Notes under the pieces: model-generated
Told to the model about the DNA's origin: nothing
The model's input: the letters and a program-made list of their open reading frames with translations, nothing else
The model's database searches: none
Position numbers and translations under genes: made by a program
NCBI GenBank assembly: GCA_012729765.1
Contig: JAAYCM010000075.1
Coordinates: 104,906-168,905 of the forward strand
Direction: 5' to 3'
Source: Chloroflexota bacterium
GTDB lineage: Bacteria; Chloroflexota; Anaerolineae; Aggregatilineales; Aggregatilineaceae
DNA: 64,000 nucleotides
Part shown: positions 43,612-50,773 of the stretch, in pieces
How positions within the stretch are numbered: position 1 is the stretch's first letter
Layout: each line of letters opens with the position of its first letter

Positions 43612-43772
43612 CTAGTACTACAGCCGCAGATCGCCCCCCATCCTGAATCCTTCCCCCAAAATGAGGGAAGGACTTGAAAAGCGCCACCATGCTCCCCTTC
43701 CCTCCGCGCAGCAGTGGGGGAAGGGGCCGGGGAATGGGGGCAACAAAACGTCAGGTGCGGCTGTAGTACTAG
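43612..43772. repeat. Intergenic repeat, copy 10: intact MITE-like element with B-type ends
   Basis: Perfect 17-base ends CTAGTACTACAGCCGCA (43612-43628) and TGCGGCTGTAGTACTAG (43756-43772) around a direct core. It is the closest relative of copy 8 (28792-28945), sharing both ends and the GATCGCCCCCCATCC and GGGGGCAACAAAAC flanks. It lies in the 370-base spacer before the SDR gene; 43773-43901 shows no feature beyond a GGGAGAG ribosome site. Confidence 0.88.
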
Positions 43773-43901
43773 TGGGCGGCCAGACCAGCTCCCATCAGCT
43801 TTCCGAAATTGCTGTGGCTGGATACACACTGGCGGCCCAGTGGCTAAAACGCGGCAGGGCATGCGCAGTACACATGGATCACCATTCGGGAGAGAGCTTT
43901 C

Positions 43902-44654
43902 ATGAAAGGTCTGGAAGGTAAGGTTGCGATCGTCACCGGGGCCAGCTCCGGGATTGGCCGCGAAACCGCCTTGGCATTCGCCCGCGAGGGTGTCAGAGTG
44001 ACTGTGAGTGATGTGATGGAAGAAGGCGGGCAGGAAACCGTTCGCCTGATTCAGGAGGCGGGCGGCGAGGCCATTTTTGTCGCCTGTGACGTTTCGAAAG
44101 ACGACCAGGTTCAGAATCTCGTGCGCCAGACGGTAGACGCCTTTGGGCGGCTGGACTTTGCGTGCAACAACGCCGGGATCGGTGGCGAGAGCAATATGGT
44201 CGCCGACTACAGCGTCGAGGGCTGGAACAAGGTCATCGGCATCAACCTGATCGGCGTGTTTCTGTGCATGAAGTACCAGATTCCCGAAATGCTGAAGCAG
44301 GGCGGCGGCGTGATCATCAACATGGCGTCGATCCTGGGCCGCGTCGGGTTTGCAAATTCATCGGCCTACGTGGCCGCCAAGCATGGTGTGATGGGCCTCA
44401 CCAAGTCCGCCGCGCTGGAATATTCCGCGCAGGGCATCCGCGTGCTGGCCGTCGGCCCGGCGTTCATCCGCACCCCGATGATCGAAGAGGGTCTGCCGCC
44501 TGAGGTGCTCGACTTTCTCGTAACCCAGCACCCGATTGGACGCCTGGGCCGTCCGGAAGAGGTCGCCGACGTGGTGGTCTTCCTCTGCTCGGATGGCGCG
44601 TCGTTCATGTCCGGCAGCTCGATCATGGTTGACGGCGCTTATATCGCCCGGTAA
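43902..44654 (+). CDS. Short-chain dehydrogenase/reductase
   Basis: A 250-residue classical SDR. It has TGASSGIG (12-19), Asp37 (VSDVMEEGG, suggesting NAD(H) preference), NNAG, catalytic Ser143, Tyr156 and Lys160 (SSAYVAAKHG), and the C-terminal GSSIMVDGAYIAR. The FabG/glucose-dehydrogenase-like type is typical. GGGAGAG precedes the ATG. The substrate cannot be told from sequence. No partner gene adjoins it. Confidence 0.93.
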   Translation: MKGLEGKVAIVTGASSGIGRETALAFAREGVRVTVSDVMEEGGQETVRLIQEAGGEAIFVACDVSKDDQVQNLVRQTVDAFGRLDFACNNAGIGGESNMVADYSVEGWNKVIGINLIGVFLCMKYQIPEMLKQGGGVIINMASILGRVGFANSSAYVAAKHGVMGLTKSAALEYSAQGIRVLAVGPAFIRTPMIEEGLPPEVLDFLVTQHPIGRLGRPEEVADVVVFLCSDGASFMSGSSIMVDGAYIAR

Positions 44655-44675
44655 CCTGGTTCAAATGAAGTCCCA

Positions 44676-44704
44676 TGCCGGGCGGGGGTCGCGCTCCCGT
44701 CCGG
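44676..44704 (+). terminator. GC-rich hairpin after the SDR gene
   Basis: GCCGGGCGGG (44676-44685) pairs with CCCGTCCGGC (44695-44704), including one G-U. There is no T tract. It is a possible terminator. The rest of the spacer to 44835 shows nothing recognisable. Confidence 0.35.
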
Positions 44705-44835
44705 CGCTCTCCCGCGTGGCCCCTGTCCTGCCCCTTTGGCCGATTTTCCCCACAACGAAATCAGCACTATCATTGGTAGCCATTGCGGATCAGTCATTAT
44801 GCACCGCTCGCTGTGCGATAAAGGGTTTTTTTACT

Positions 44836-45222
44836 TTGCAGAGTCCAACCGACGAACAGACGCCCGTGAGCGCGCTCAAGGCCGCCGTCGAAGCGTTTTA
44901 TACCGCGCGCAACTGGCAGCGCTATCATTCGCCCAAGAATCTGGCGATGTCGATCGCGATCGAGGCCGCCGAGCTGATGGAAATCTACCAGTGGGCGGGC
45001 ACGGATGACGTTCCCGCCGGGACCGACCCCCGGCAGGCGCGTCTGGCCGAGGAGCTGGCCGACGTGCTGATCTACTGCCTCACGTTGGCGAATGTCGAGC
45101 GGCTCGACCTCACAACAATTATTTTGCAGAAAATTGAGGCCAACGGGCGCAGATATCCGGCTCCGGCGGACCCGGACGAGGTCGCACCGATTTATCCAGT
45201 TAGCAAGCAACACGGAGAATAA
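44836..45222 (+). CDS. MazG-like nucleotide pyrophosphohydrolase
   Basis: A 128-residue all-alpha NTP pyrophosphatase. The Mg-binding helices EAAELMEIYQW and EELADVLIYCL supply the E-x-x-E and E-x-x-D residues of the MazG/iMazG (YvdC/RS21-C6) type. The segment YHSPKNLAMSIAIEAAELMEI is conserved in bacterial members that clean up odd nucleotides such as dCTP analogues. TTG 44836 is chosen since AAAGGG lies nine bases upstream; a GTG at 44866 is the alternative. It ends one base before the purC start, so it is translationally coupled. Confidence 0.82.
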   Translation: MQSPTDEQTPVSALKAAVEAFYTARNWQRYHSPKNLAMSIAIEAAELMEIYQWAGTDDVPAGTDPRQARLAEELADVLIYCLTLANVERLDLTTIILQKIEANGRRYPAPADPDEVAPIYPVSKQHGE

Positions 45223-45223
45223 G

Positions 45224-46195
45224 ATGCTTACACCTGCTCAAATCCGCTCGGTCATCCCGCTGGCATTGGAATCCCTGAATGTGCCCGGATTGACGCCGGA
45301 GCGCGGCCAGGTGCGCGACAACTATGTGATCAGTGACGGGCGGCGCGTCCTGATCTCCACCGACCGCTTCAACGTGTATAACCAGCACGTCGGGCAGGTG
45401 CCCTATAAGGGCCAGATCCTCAACCAGCTAACGGCGTGGTGGTTTGAGCAAACCGCCGACATCGTGCCCAACCACGTGATCGACGTGCCCGATCCGAACA
45501 TCACCATCGCGCTGACCGCCAACCCGCTGCCGATTGCGGTCGTGGTGCGCGGCTTTGTCAGCGGTGTGACGCCCACCAGCCTGTGGAAGCAGTACGAGGA
45601 TGGGCAGCGCCTGATCTACGGCATCGAGTTCCCCGACGGGCTGCAAAAGAACCAGGAACTTCCCCGCCCGATCGTAACGGCCACTTCCAAAGCGTTTGGC
45701 CGCGAGCACGACCGCCCGCTGACGACCGAGGAAGTCTTTGCGCTGGGCATCGAGCCGGGCCTGTGGACGCGCGTCCAGGAGACGGCGCTGCGGCTGTTCA
45801 TGCGCGGCCAGCAGTTGTGCATCCTCTCCGACCTGATCCTGGTCGATAGCAAATACGAGTTTGGGCTGGACCTCAACGGCGATCTGGTGCTGATCGACGA
45901 GCTGCACACGCCCGACAGCAGCCGCCTGTGGCGCGCCGACACCTACGACGAGCTGTTCGAAACGGGCGAGGAGCCGGAAAGCTTCGACCGCGAGTTCGTC
46001 CGGCTGTGGTACCAGTCGCAGGGCTATGGCCTCGATGACCGGCTGCCGCGCCTGAGCGAGGACATGATCATCCTGATCAGCAAGCGCTACCAGCGCGTGT
46101 ATGAGATGCTGACCGGCAGACCCTTCCAGCCTGCCGGGTATCCGGCCCAGAAGCGCCTGATGATCACGCTCCACTACGCCCAGATCATGGGGTAG
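45224..46195 (+). CDS. purC: SAICAR synthetase
   Basis: PurC joins CAIR and aspartate in purine biosynthesis. The 323-residue protein has GQVRDNYVI, STDRFNVYNQ, RGFVSGVTPTSLWKQY, DSKYEFGLDLNGDLVLIDELHTPDSSRLW (ATP and product site) and a C-terminal helical end, all family hallmarks. GGAG is six bases from the ATG at 45224, one base after the preceding stop. The length corresponds to the longer, yeast-like PurC form. It heads a run with purD. Confidence 0.95.
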   Translation: MLTPAQIRSVIPLALESLNVPGLTPERGQVRDNYVISDGRRVLISTDRFNVYNQHVGQVPYKGQILNQLTAWWFEQTADIVPNHVIDVPDPNITIALTANPLPIAVVVRGFVSGVTPTSLWKQYEDGQRLIYGIEFPDGLQKNQELPRPIVTATSKAFGREHDRPLTTEEVFALGIEPGLWTRVQETALRLFMRGQQLCILSDLILVDSKYEFGLDLNGDLVLIDELHTPDSSRLWRADTYDELFETGEEPESFDREFVRLWYQSQGYGLDDRLPRLSEDMIILISKRYQRVYEMLTGRPFQPAGYPAQKRLMITLHYAQIMG

Positions 46196-46279
46196 GCTGC
46201 CCGCCCCAAAACCGATTGACCTGCAGGCGTGAGCGCGGTCGCGTTGGCTGCGCTCACTCGATCAAGAGAAGGATGTCCC

Positions 46280-47557
46280 GTGGTTCATGTGCTTGTTGTG
46301 GGCGGCGGCGGACGCGAGCACGCCCTGGTGTGGAAGCTCGCCCAGTCGCCCAAAGTCACCCGCATCAACGTCGCACCCGGTAACGCGGGCACGGCTTCGA
46401 TTGCCCGCAACGTGGACATCGACGCGACCGATGTGGTGAGCCTGATCGACTTTGCCGAGCGCGAACGCGTCGATCTGGTCGTGATCGGCCCTGAGGAGCC
46501 GCTGGCACTGGGGCTGGTGGACCAGTTTCAGGCGATCGGGATTCGCGTCTTTGGGCCGCGCCGTGACGCCGCCCTGATCGAAAGCTCGAAGAGCTACGCT
46601 AAAGAGCTGATGATCCGCTATGGCGTCCCAACCGCGCCGTATGAGGTCGTGACCGATCTCGACCACGCGATGGACTATCTCTACAGCCACCGCTTCGACG
46701 AAATGGTGATCAAGGCCGACGGGCTGGCGCGCGGTAAGGGCGTCTTTCTGCCGGCGGGCGAATCCGACGCCGAAGGGATTCTGCGCTCGCTGCTGGAGCG
46801 CGAGGCGTTGGGAACCGCCGGGCGGCGCGTCGTGCTCGAAAAGCGGCTGGTGGGCGAAGAGCTGTCGGTCATGGCGTTCACCGATGGCCGCACGACGGCG
46901 CTGATGCCGCCCGTGCGCGACTATAAGCGACTGTACGATCACGATCTGGGGCCGAATACCGGCGGCATGGGGTCATATGCTCCCGCGCACCTGTTCGCAC
47001 CCGATCAGATCGAGACGGTGTGCCGCACTATCATCGAGCCGGTGCTGGCCGGATTACAGGCCGGCGGCCAGCCGTTCGCCGGGGTGATCTATGTCGGGCT
47101 GGTGATCACCGCGGACGGCCCATACGCGCTGGAGCTGAATGCCCGGCTGGGCGATCCCAGCGCGCAGGTGGTGCTGCCCCTGCTTGCCAGCGATCTGCTG
47201 GAAATAATGGATGCCTGCGTCGATGGGCACCTGGACGAAGTCGAGGTGCGCTGGCACAGCGGAACCGCCGTGACGGCGGTGCTGGCGACTGCCGGCTACC
47301 CAGAACACTCCGATCCCGGCCTGCCGATCCGCCTGGCGCCGGTTTTGCCCGAAGGCATGCTGCTCTTTCACGCCGGGACGCGCCGCGCCGCCGATGGTCG
47401 TTTGGTGACGACCGGCGGGCGCGTGCTGGGCGTCACCGCCGTTAGCCCCGATCTCCCAACCGCCGCCGCACGCGTGTATGACGGTGTGCGGCGGATCCAC
47501 TTCGACGGGGTTCACTATCGGACCGACATCGGCCAGCGGGCCACGACGGGCGTATGA
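46280..47557 (+). CDS. purD: Phosphoribosylamine--glycine ligase
   Basis: PurD ligates glycine to phosphoribosylamine. The 425-residue ATP-grasp protein shows VVGGGGREHALVWKL at the start, PGNAGT, GPEEPLALGLVD, VIKADGLARGKGV, LVGEELSVMAFTDG, DYKRLYDHDLGPNTGGMGSY and LNARLGDPSAQVVLPLL. The GTG start has AGAAGGA upstream; an earlier in-frame start at 46229 would add 17 non-family residues. The last bases overlap the next gene's ATG (ATGA at 47554-47557). Confidence 0.95.
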   Translation: MVHVLVVGGGGREHALVWKLAQSPKVTRINVAPGNAGTASIARNVDIDATDVVSLIDFAERERVDLVVIGPEEPLALGLVDQFQAIGIRVFGPRRDAALIESSKSYAKELMIRYGVPTAPYEVVTDLDHAMDYLYSHRFDEMVIKADGLARGKGVFLPAGESDAEGILRSLLEREALGTAGRRVVLEKRLVGEELSVMAFTDGRTTALMPPVRDYKRLYDHDLGPNTGGMGSYAPAHLFAPDQIETVCRTIIEPVLAGLQAGGQPFAGVIYVGLVITADGPYALELNARLGDPSAQVVLPLLASDLLEIMDACVDGHLDEVEVRWHSGTAVTAVLATAGYPEHSDPGLPIRLAPVLPEGMLLFHAGTRRAADGRLVTTGGRVLGVTAVSPDLPTAAARVYDGVRRIHFDGVHYRTDIGQRATTGV

Positions 47558-48144
47558 ACGTCAGCCGCGATTTTTGTGCCCGCCGCGCGACGCTGGTCGC
47601 CCGCGACCTGCTCGGCATGACGCTGGTCCGCCAGCTTGACGGCCAGCGCCTCAGCGGGCGGATCGTGGAGACGGAAGCCTATACCGGCCACGACGACGGC
47701 GCCTCACACGCGTACCGGGGCCGGACCCCGCGCAATCTGCCGATGTGGGGCGCGCCCGGCCACGCCTACGTTTACCTGACCTACGGGGTATACTGGCTGC
47801 TCAACGTGACGTGCGAGCCGGTCGATCAGCCCGCCGCCGTCCTGCTGCGGGCCATCGAGCCGCTCGAAGGGCTGGATATCATGGCTGCGCGCCGGGCCGG
47901 GCATCCGCCGACACGCTGGACCAGCGGGCCGGGCCGCCTGACGCTGGCGCTGGGCATCAGCGGCGATGACAACCGGGCCGATCTGACCGATCCGGCCTGC
48001 GGGCTGTGGATCGAGGCGGGCGAGCCGCTGCCGGACGATGCCATCTCGACCGGGCCGCGCGTTGGGTTGGGCCAGGTGCCCGAACCCTGGCTCAGCATCC
48101 CCTGGCGCTTCTGGATCACCGCCAACCCCTTTGTATCGCGCTAA
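47554..48144 (+). CDS. 3-methyladenine DNA glycosylase (MPG/AAG family)
   Basis: A 196-residue base-excision repair enzyme of the AAG fold: LLGMTLVRQLDGQRLSGRIVETEAY, DDGASHAYRGRTPRN, MWGAPGHAYVYLTYGVYWLLNV and SGPGRLTLALGI. The conserved Glu in VETEAY is the likely water-activating residue. The ATG overlaps the purD stop by four bases, indicating coupling. It would remove alkylated purines. A DNA repair gene tied to purine synthesis is plausible but may just be a positional habit. Confidence 0.93.
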   Translation: MNVSRDFCARRATLVARDLLGMTLVRQLDGQRLSGRIVETEAYTGHDDGASHAYRGRTPRNLPMWGAPGHAYVYLTYGVYWLLNVTCEPVDQPAAVLLRAIEPLEGLDIMAARRAGHPPTRWTSGPGRLTLALGISGDDNRADLTDPACGLWIEAGEPLPDDAISTGPRVGLGQVPEPWLSIPWRFWITANPFVSR

Positions 48145-48183
48145 CCTGCCGGGCAGACTCGCAAGCAAAAAGAGAGGCACACG

Positions 48184-49311
48184 CTGGAGAACACATTCGA
48201 GTTGTTGGTTGGCGCAGAAGCCTTTTTGCACGCGCTGCGGATCGACCTGCCCGGCTGCCATCACAGCCTGTATGCCCAGTTCATGACCTACGAAGGCGAC
48301 GCCAGCGGGCAGGCATTCTCGGCGCTGCTGGCCGAAAAAGCCGCCGCGGGGGTGGACGTGCGCCTGCTGGTCGATGGCTATACCGACGTGGTGCTGAGCG
48401 ACGTATACCCGCTGCTGCTGCACCGCTGGCGGGCCGTGCGGGCCGAGCGGGCGCGCACCCGTGCGCTGTTCGACCGGCTGCGCGCGGGCGGCGTCGGCGT
48501 CAGACGGACCGCGCCGCCGGGCTTCCTGGGCCGCTATATGCTCTACCGCAACCATAAGAAAATGGTCGTGCTCGACGAGCAGATCGCCTATGTCGGCGGG
48601 ATCAACATTTCCGACCACAATTTCGCCTGGCACGACTTCATGGTCCGCGTCGAAGGGCCGCTGGTGCACGACCTGGCGCGCGACTTCTGCTCGACCTGGG
48701 ACGGGCATACCGTCGCGCTGGCGACGCCCCGCCCCAACCTGGACTTCGTGCTCAACCAGTGCGCCGGGCGCTACTCGATCTTCGCCGAAGTGCTGAGCAT
48801 GATCGACCGCGCCGAGCAGACGCTGGTGATCGAATCGCCCTACCTGCTCGGCGATCAAATCGAGCGGCGCATCCGGGCCGCCGCCGAGCGCGGCGTCCGG
48901 GTGACGATTGTCCTGCCGGGGCGCAGCAACAAGCTGCTCTACCGGCTGTGGGTGCGCAAGCTGCTGCAACGGCTGAGCCATCCCAATATCGCGCTCTACG
49001 GCTTCGCGGCAGACGGCGGCATGACGCACGCCAAGCTGATCATCGTGGATGATCGATGGGCAAGTTTCGGCTCTTTTAATATGATCGAGTTGGAAGGGCT
49101 GACCCAGAAAGAGTTGAATATTTTCACCAGCCAGACTCGATTCATCGCCCGGCTGAATGCCCTGATCGCGGATGACCGGGCGCGCTCACATCCTCTGCCG
49201 CCGCCGCGCACGACCTATGGCCGTTTTACATACAGTCTGCTCTATCGCGCTGTCCGCTGGTGGACCAACCGCCTGCTGCGCAACCCGAAATGGAAGGCTC
49301 GCTATTGCTAA
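48184..49311 (+). CDS. Phospholipase D-family protein (cardiolipin synthase-like)
   Basis: A 375-residue protein with two HKD motifs: HKKMVVLD (with NH before it) and HAKLIIVDD. These are the two halves of the PLD active site. GGINISDHNFAWHDF and SPYLLGDQIERRIR are typical of the cardiolipin synthase/PLD branch. No signal peptide or membrane helix is seen at the N-terminus. The start is judged to be CTG at 48184 because AGAGAGG lies six bases upstream and the family's N-terminus (ENTFELLVGAEAF) begins there; the first conventional in-frame start is TTG at 48202. It overlaps the next gene at TTGCTAA. Confidence 0.82.
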   Translation: MENTFELLVGAEAFLHALRIDLPGCHHSLYAQFMTYEGDASGQAFSALLAEKAAAGVDVRLLVDGYTDVVLSDVYPLLLHRWRAVRAERARTRALFDRLRAGGVGVRRTAPPGFLGRYMLYRNHKKMVVLDEQIAYVGGINISDHNFAWHDFMVRVEGPLVHDLARDFCSTWDGHTVALATPRPNLDFVLNQCAGRYSIFAEVLSMIDRAEQTLVIESPYLLGDQIERRIRAAAERGVRVTIVLPGRSNKLLYRLWVRKLLQRLSHPNIALYGFAADGGMTHAKLIIVDDRWASFGSFNMIELEGLTQKELNIFTSQTRFIARLNALIADDRARSHPLPPPRTTYGRFTYSLLYRAVRWWTNRLLRNPKWKARYC

Positions 49312-50069
49312 ACTGGCTGCGTAGAAACCGGATTGGAATCAAGTGGACCATCCTGACAGCGCTCGTGCTGGGGGTGTTGGGGTTCCTCGCCTCGCAGGAC
49401 GTTTTCGACGGGCTGGAAGGGCGCGTCACCAGCTTTATGGACACCCTGGCCGAGTATGGCATAGCCGGGATGTTCGTGATCGGCCTCGTCTCGAACAGCA
49501 CGCTCGTGATCCAGGTGCCCTACAATCTGCCGATGTTCAGCCTGGTGATCTACGCCGACTCGCTGCTGGAAGTCGCCACGTTGGGGGCCGCGACCGGGCT
49601 GGGGGGCGGCATCGGCGAGACGCTCTCCTATGCGGTGGCGCATACGCTCGTCCGTCAGGTAGACGATCTGGAATCCAGCGCGCTCTTTCGCTGGACGAAG
49701 CGTACCATCGAAAGCCATCCCCGCCTGATCCCGATCTTCGTGTGGATGGTTTCCGCCGTCCCGCTCCCCGATTTCTTCGTGATCATGCCGCTGGCGATGA
49801 TCAACTATTCGTGGCGGAAGATCGTGATCCCGATGATCGCCGGCAAAATCTTTCAGAATGTCGCGGTCGCGTTCCTGTTTCGGCTGGCCACGACGCGGGC
49901 GTCCAGCCTGGTCCCGCGCGATATCAGCTTCGACCTGACCGCGATCATCGCCGTGACGTTCATGATGATCATCGGCTATCAGATCGACCGGGCGCGGCAC
50001 ACGCTCGGCGGCCCAGAAGAGCCAGGGGCCGCGCAGCACGAAACCGGCGAGGCGACGCCGGTCCAGTAG
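49305..50069 (+). CDS. VTT/SNARE-associated-like membrane protein
   Basis: A 254-residue protein with about five hydrophobic segments and the pattern of small VTT/DedA-like proteins (AEYGIAGMFVIGLVSNSTLVIQVPYNLP, GLGGGIGETLSYAVAH, PIFVWMVSAVPLPDFFVIMP). Such proteins are lipid scramblases or related transporters. TTG 49305 has GGAAGG 7 bases upstream and overlaps the PLD gene's stop; ATG 49290 is an alternative. The coupling with a PLD-family gene suggests a phospholipid-related pair. The C-terminus is cytoplasmic, with no known motif. Confidence 0.7.
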   Translation: MLNWLRRNRIGIKWTILTALVLGVLGFLASQDVFDGLEGRVTSFMDTLAEYGIAGMFVIGLVSNSTLVIQVPYNLPMFSLVIYADSLLEVATLGAATGLGGGIGETLSYAVAHTLVRQVDDLESSALFRWTKRTIESHPRLIPIFVWMVSAVPLPDFFVIMPLAMINYSWRKIVIPMIAGKIFQNVAVAFLFRLATTRASSLVPRDISFDLTAIIAVTFMMIIGYQIDRARHTLGGPEEPGAAQHETGEATPVQ

Positions 50070-50083
50070 CCGCCGACACAAAA

Positions 50084-50104
50084 GGGACAGCCGTCTGCTG
50101 TCCC
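50084..50104 (-). terminator. Terminator between convergent VTT-like and BON genes
   Basis: Perfect 8-bp stem GGGACAGC/GCTGTCCC with a 5-base loop. On the minus strand it is followed by TTTTGTG, giving an intrinsic terminator for the BON gene; on the plus strand it also lies just past the VTT-like gene. Confidence 0.7.
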
Positions 50105-50153
50105 TCGCTGTATCTTTGGAGATGCCGCTGCCCACCGGCGCGGCCAGGCCGGA

Positions 50154-50390
50154 TCAGAAGGTCATCGCCTGCGACCGGCGCACCCGCAGCCGGCTGTAAA
50201 CTCTCAGAAACGGCGCAACCGCCTCAACAGTAGCCACGGCCTCAGGAATCAGATCGGGATCGCTCACCGTCCCCTGGAGCAGGACAGTATTGCCGCGCAG
50301 CACGACGGTAATCGGCTCGTCGGCGGTAAAGGTGTTGCGCTTGAGCGCCCGCACGATCAGATGGTGGAGTGCCCGTTGTTGATAGCGCAT
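50154..50390 (-). CDS. Small BON-like domain protein
   Basis: A 78-residue protein whose sequence ADEPITVVLRGNTVLLQGTVSDPDLIPEAVATVEAV and VYSRLRVRRS matches a single BON (OsmY-like) module. BON domains bind phospholipid or other ligands. It has no signal peptide, so it is probably cytoplasmic. The ATG at 50390 has a perfect AGGAGG eight bases upstream. Nothing else in the sequence indicates a partner. Confidence 0.7.
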   Translation of the reverse strand: MRYQQRALHHLIVRALKRNTFTADEPITVVLRGNTVLLQGTVSDPDLIPEAVATVEAVAPFLRVYSRLRVRRSQAMTF

Positions 50391-50773
50391 GACGATAACC
50401 TCCTCACGCTCTTTTTGTCTCCGGTGTGTCCCCATTAACCTCGAGTTCCCCTACAGACCGAAGACACGGCTCATGTTGTACCCGCTCTATCCTGACTCCC
50501 ACCAACACTAGTACTCAGGTACGGCCTGGATATGCATTCTCGCATCGATTGCGGGATTTAGCAAGCGCGGAACAGGCCGCTTTTCCGCCGTTTGCCTGAC
50601 AACCGGGACCGAAGTGCTCTTTACCTGCGCCGGTAATTGGAGTACACCAAGCAAATACAGAATTTGTATAATAGTGTTATGACAACCAGCCGGGCTTGCC
50701 CGGATTGCCCTGCCTTACTATGTAGTACGCGATCAAACCCGATTTGTTTCACCCTCACCGAGCAGGAGGACTC
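50391..50773. promoter_or_regulatory. Spacer with promoter of the solute-binding gene
   Basis: A 383-base region. TATAAT (50667-50672) is a perfect -10 for the plus strand, about 100 bases before the ATG at 50774; the -35 is weak (TACACC, 18-base spacer). A CTAGTACT at about 50508 recalls the MITE B-type end, but nothing else of an element is there. No gene visible in 50391-50640. Confidence 0.5.

Noticed and set aside
50506..50530. A remnant B-type end (CTAGTACT) before the solute-binding gene
   Set aside because: Only eight bases match and there is no core, so it may be chance.
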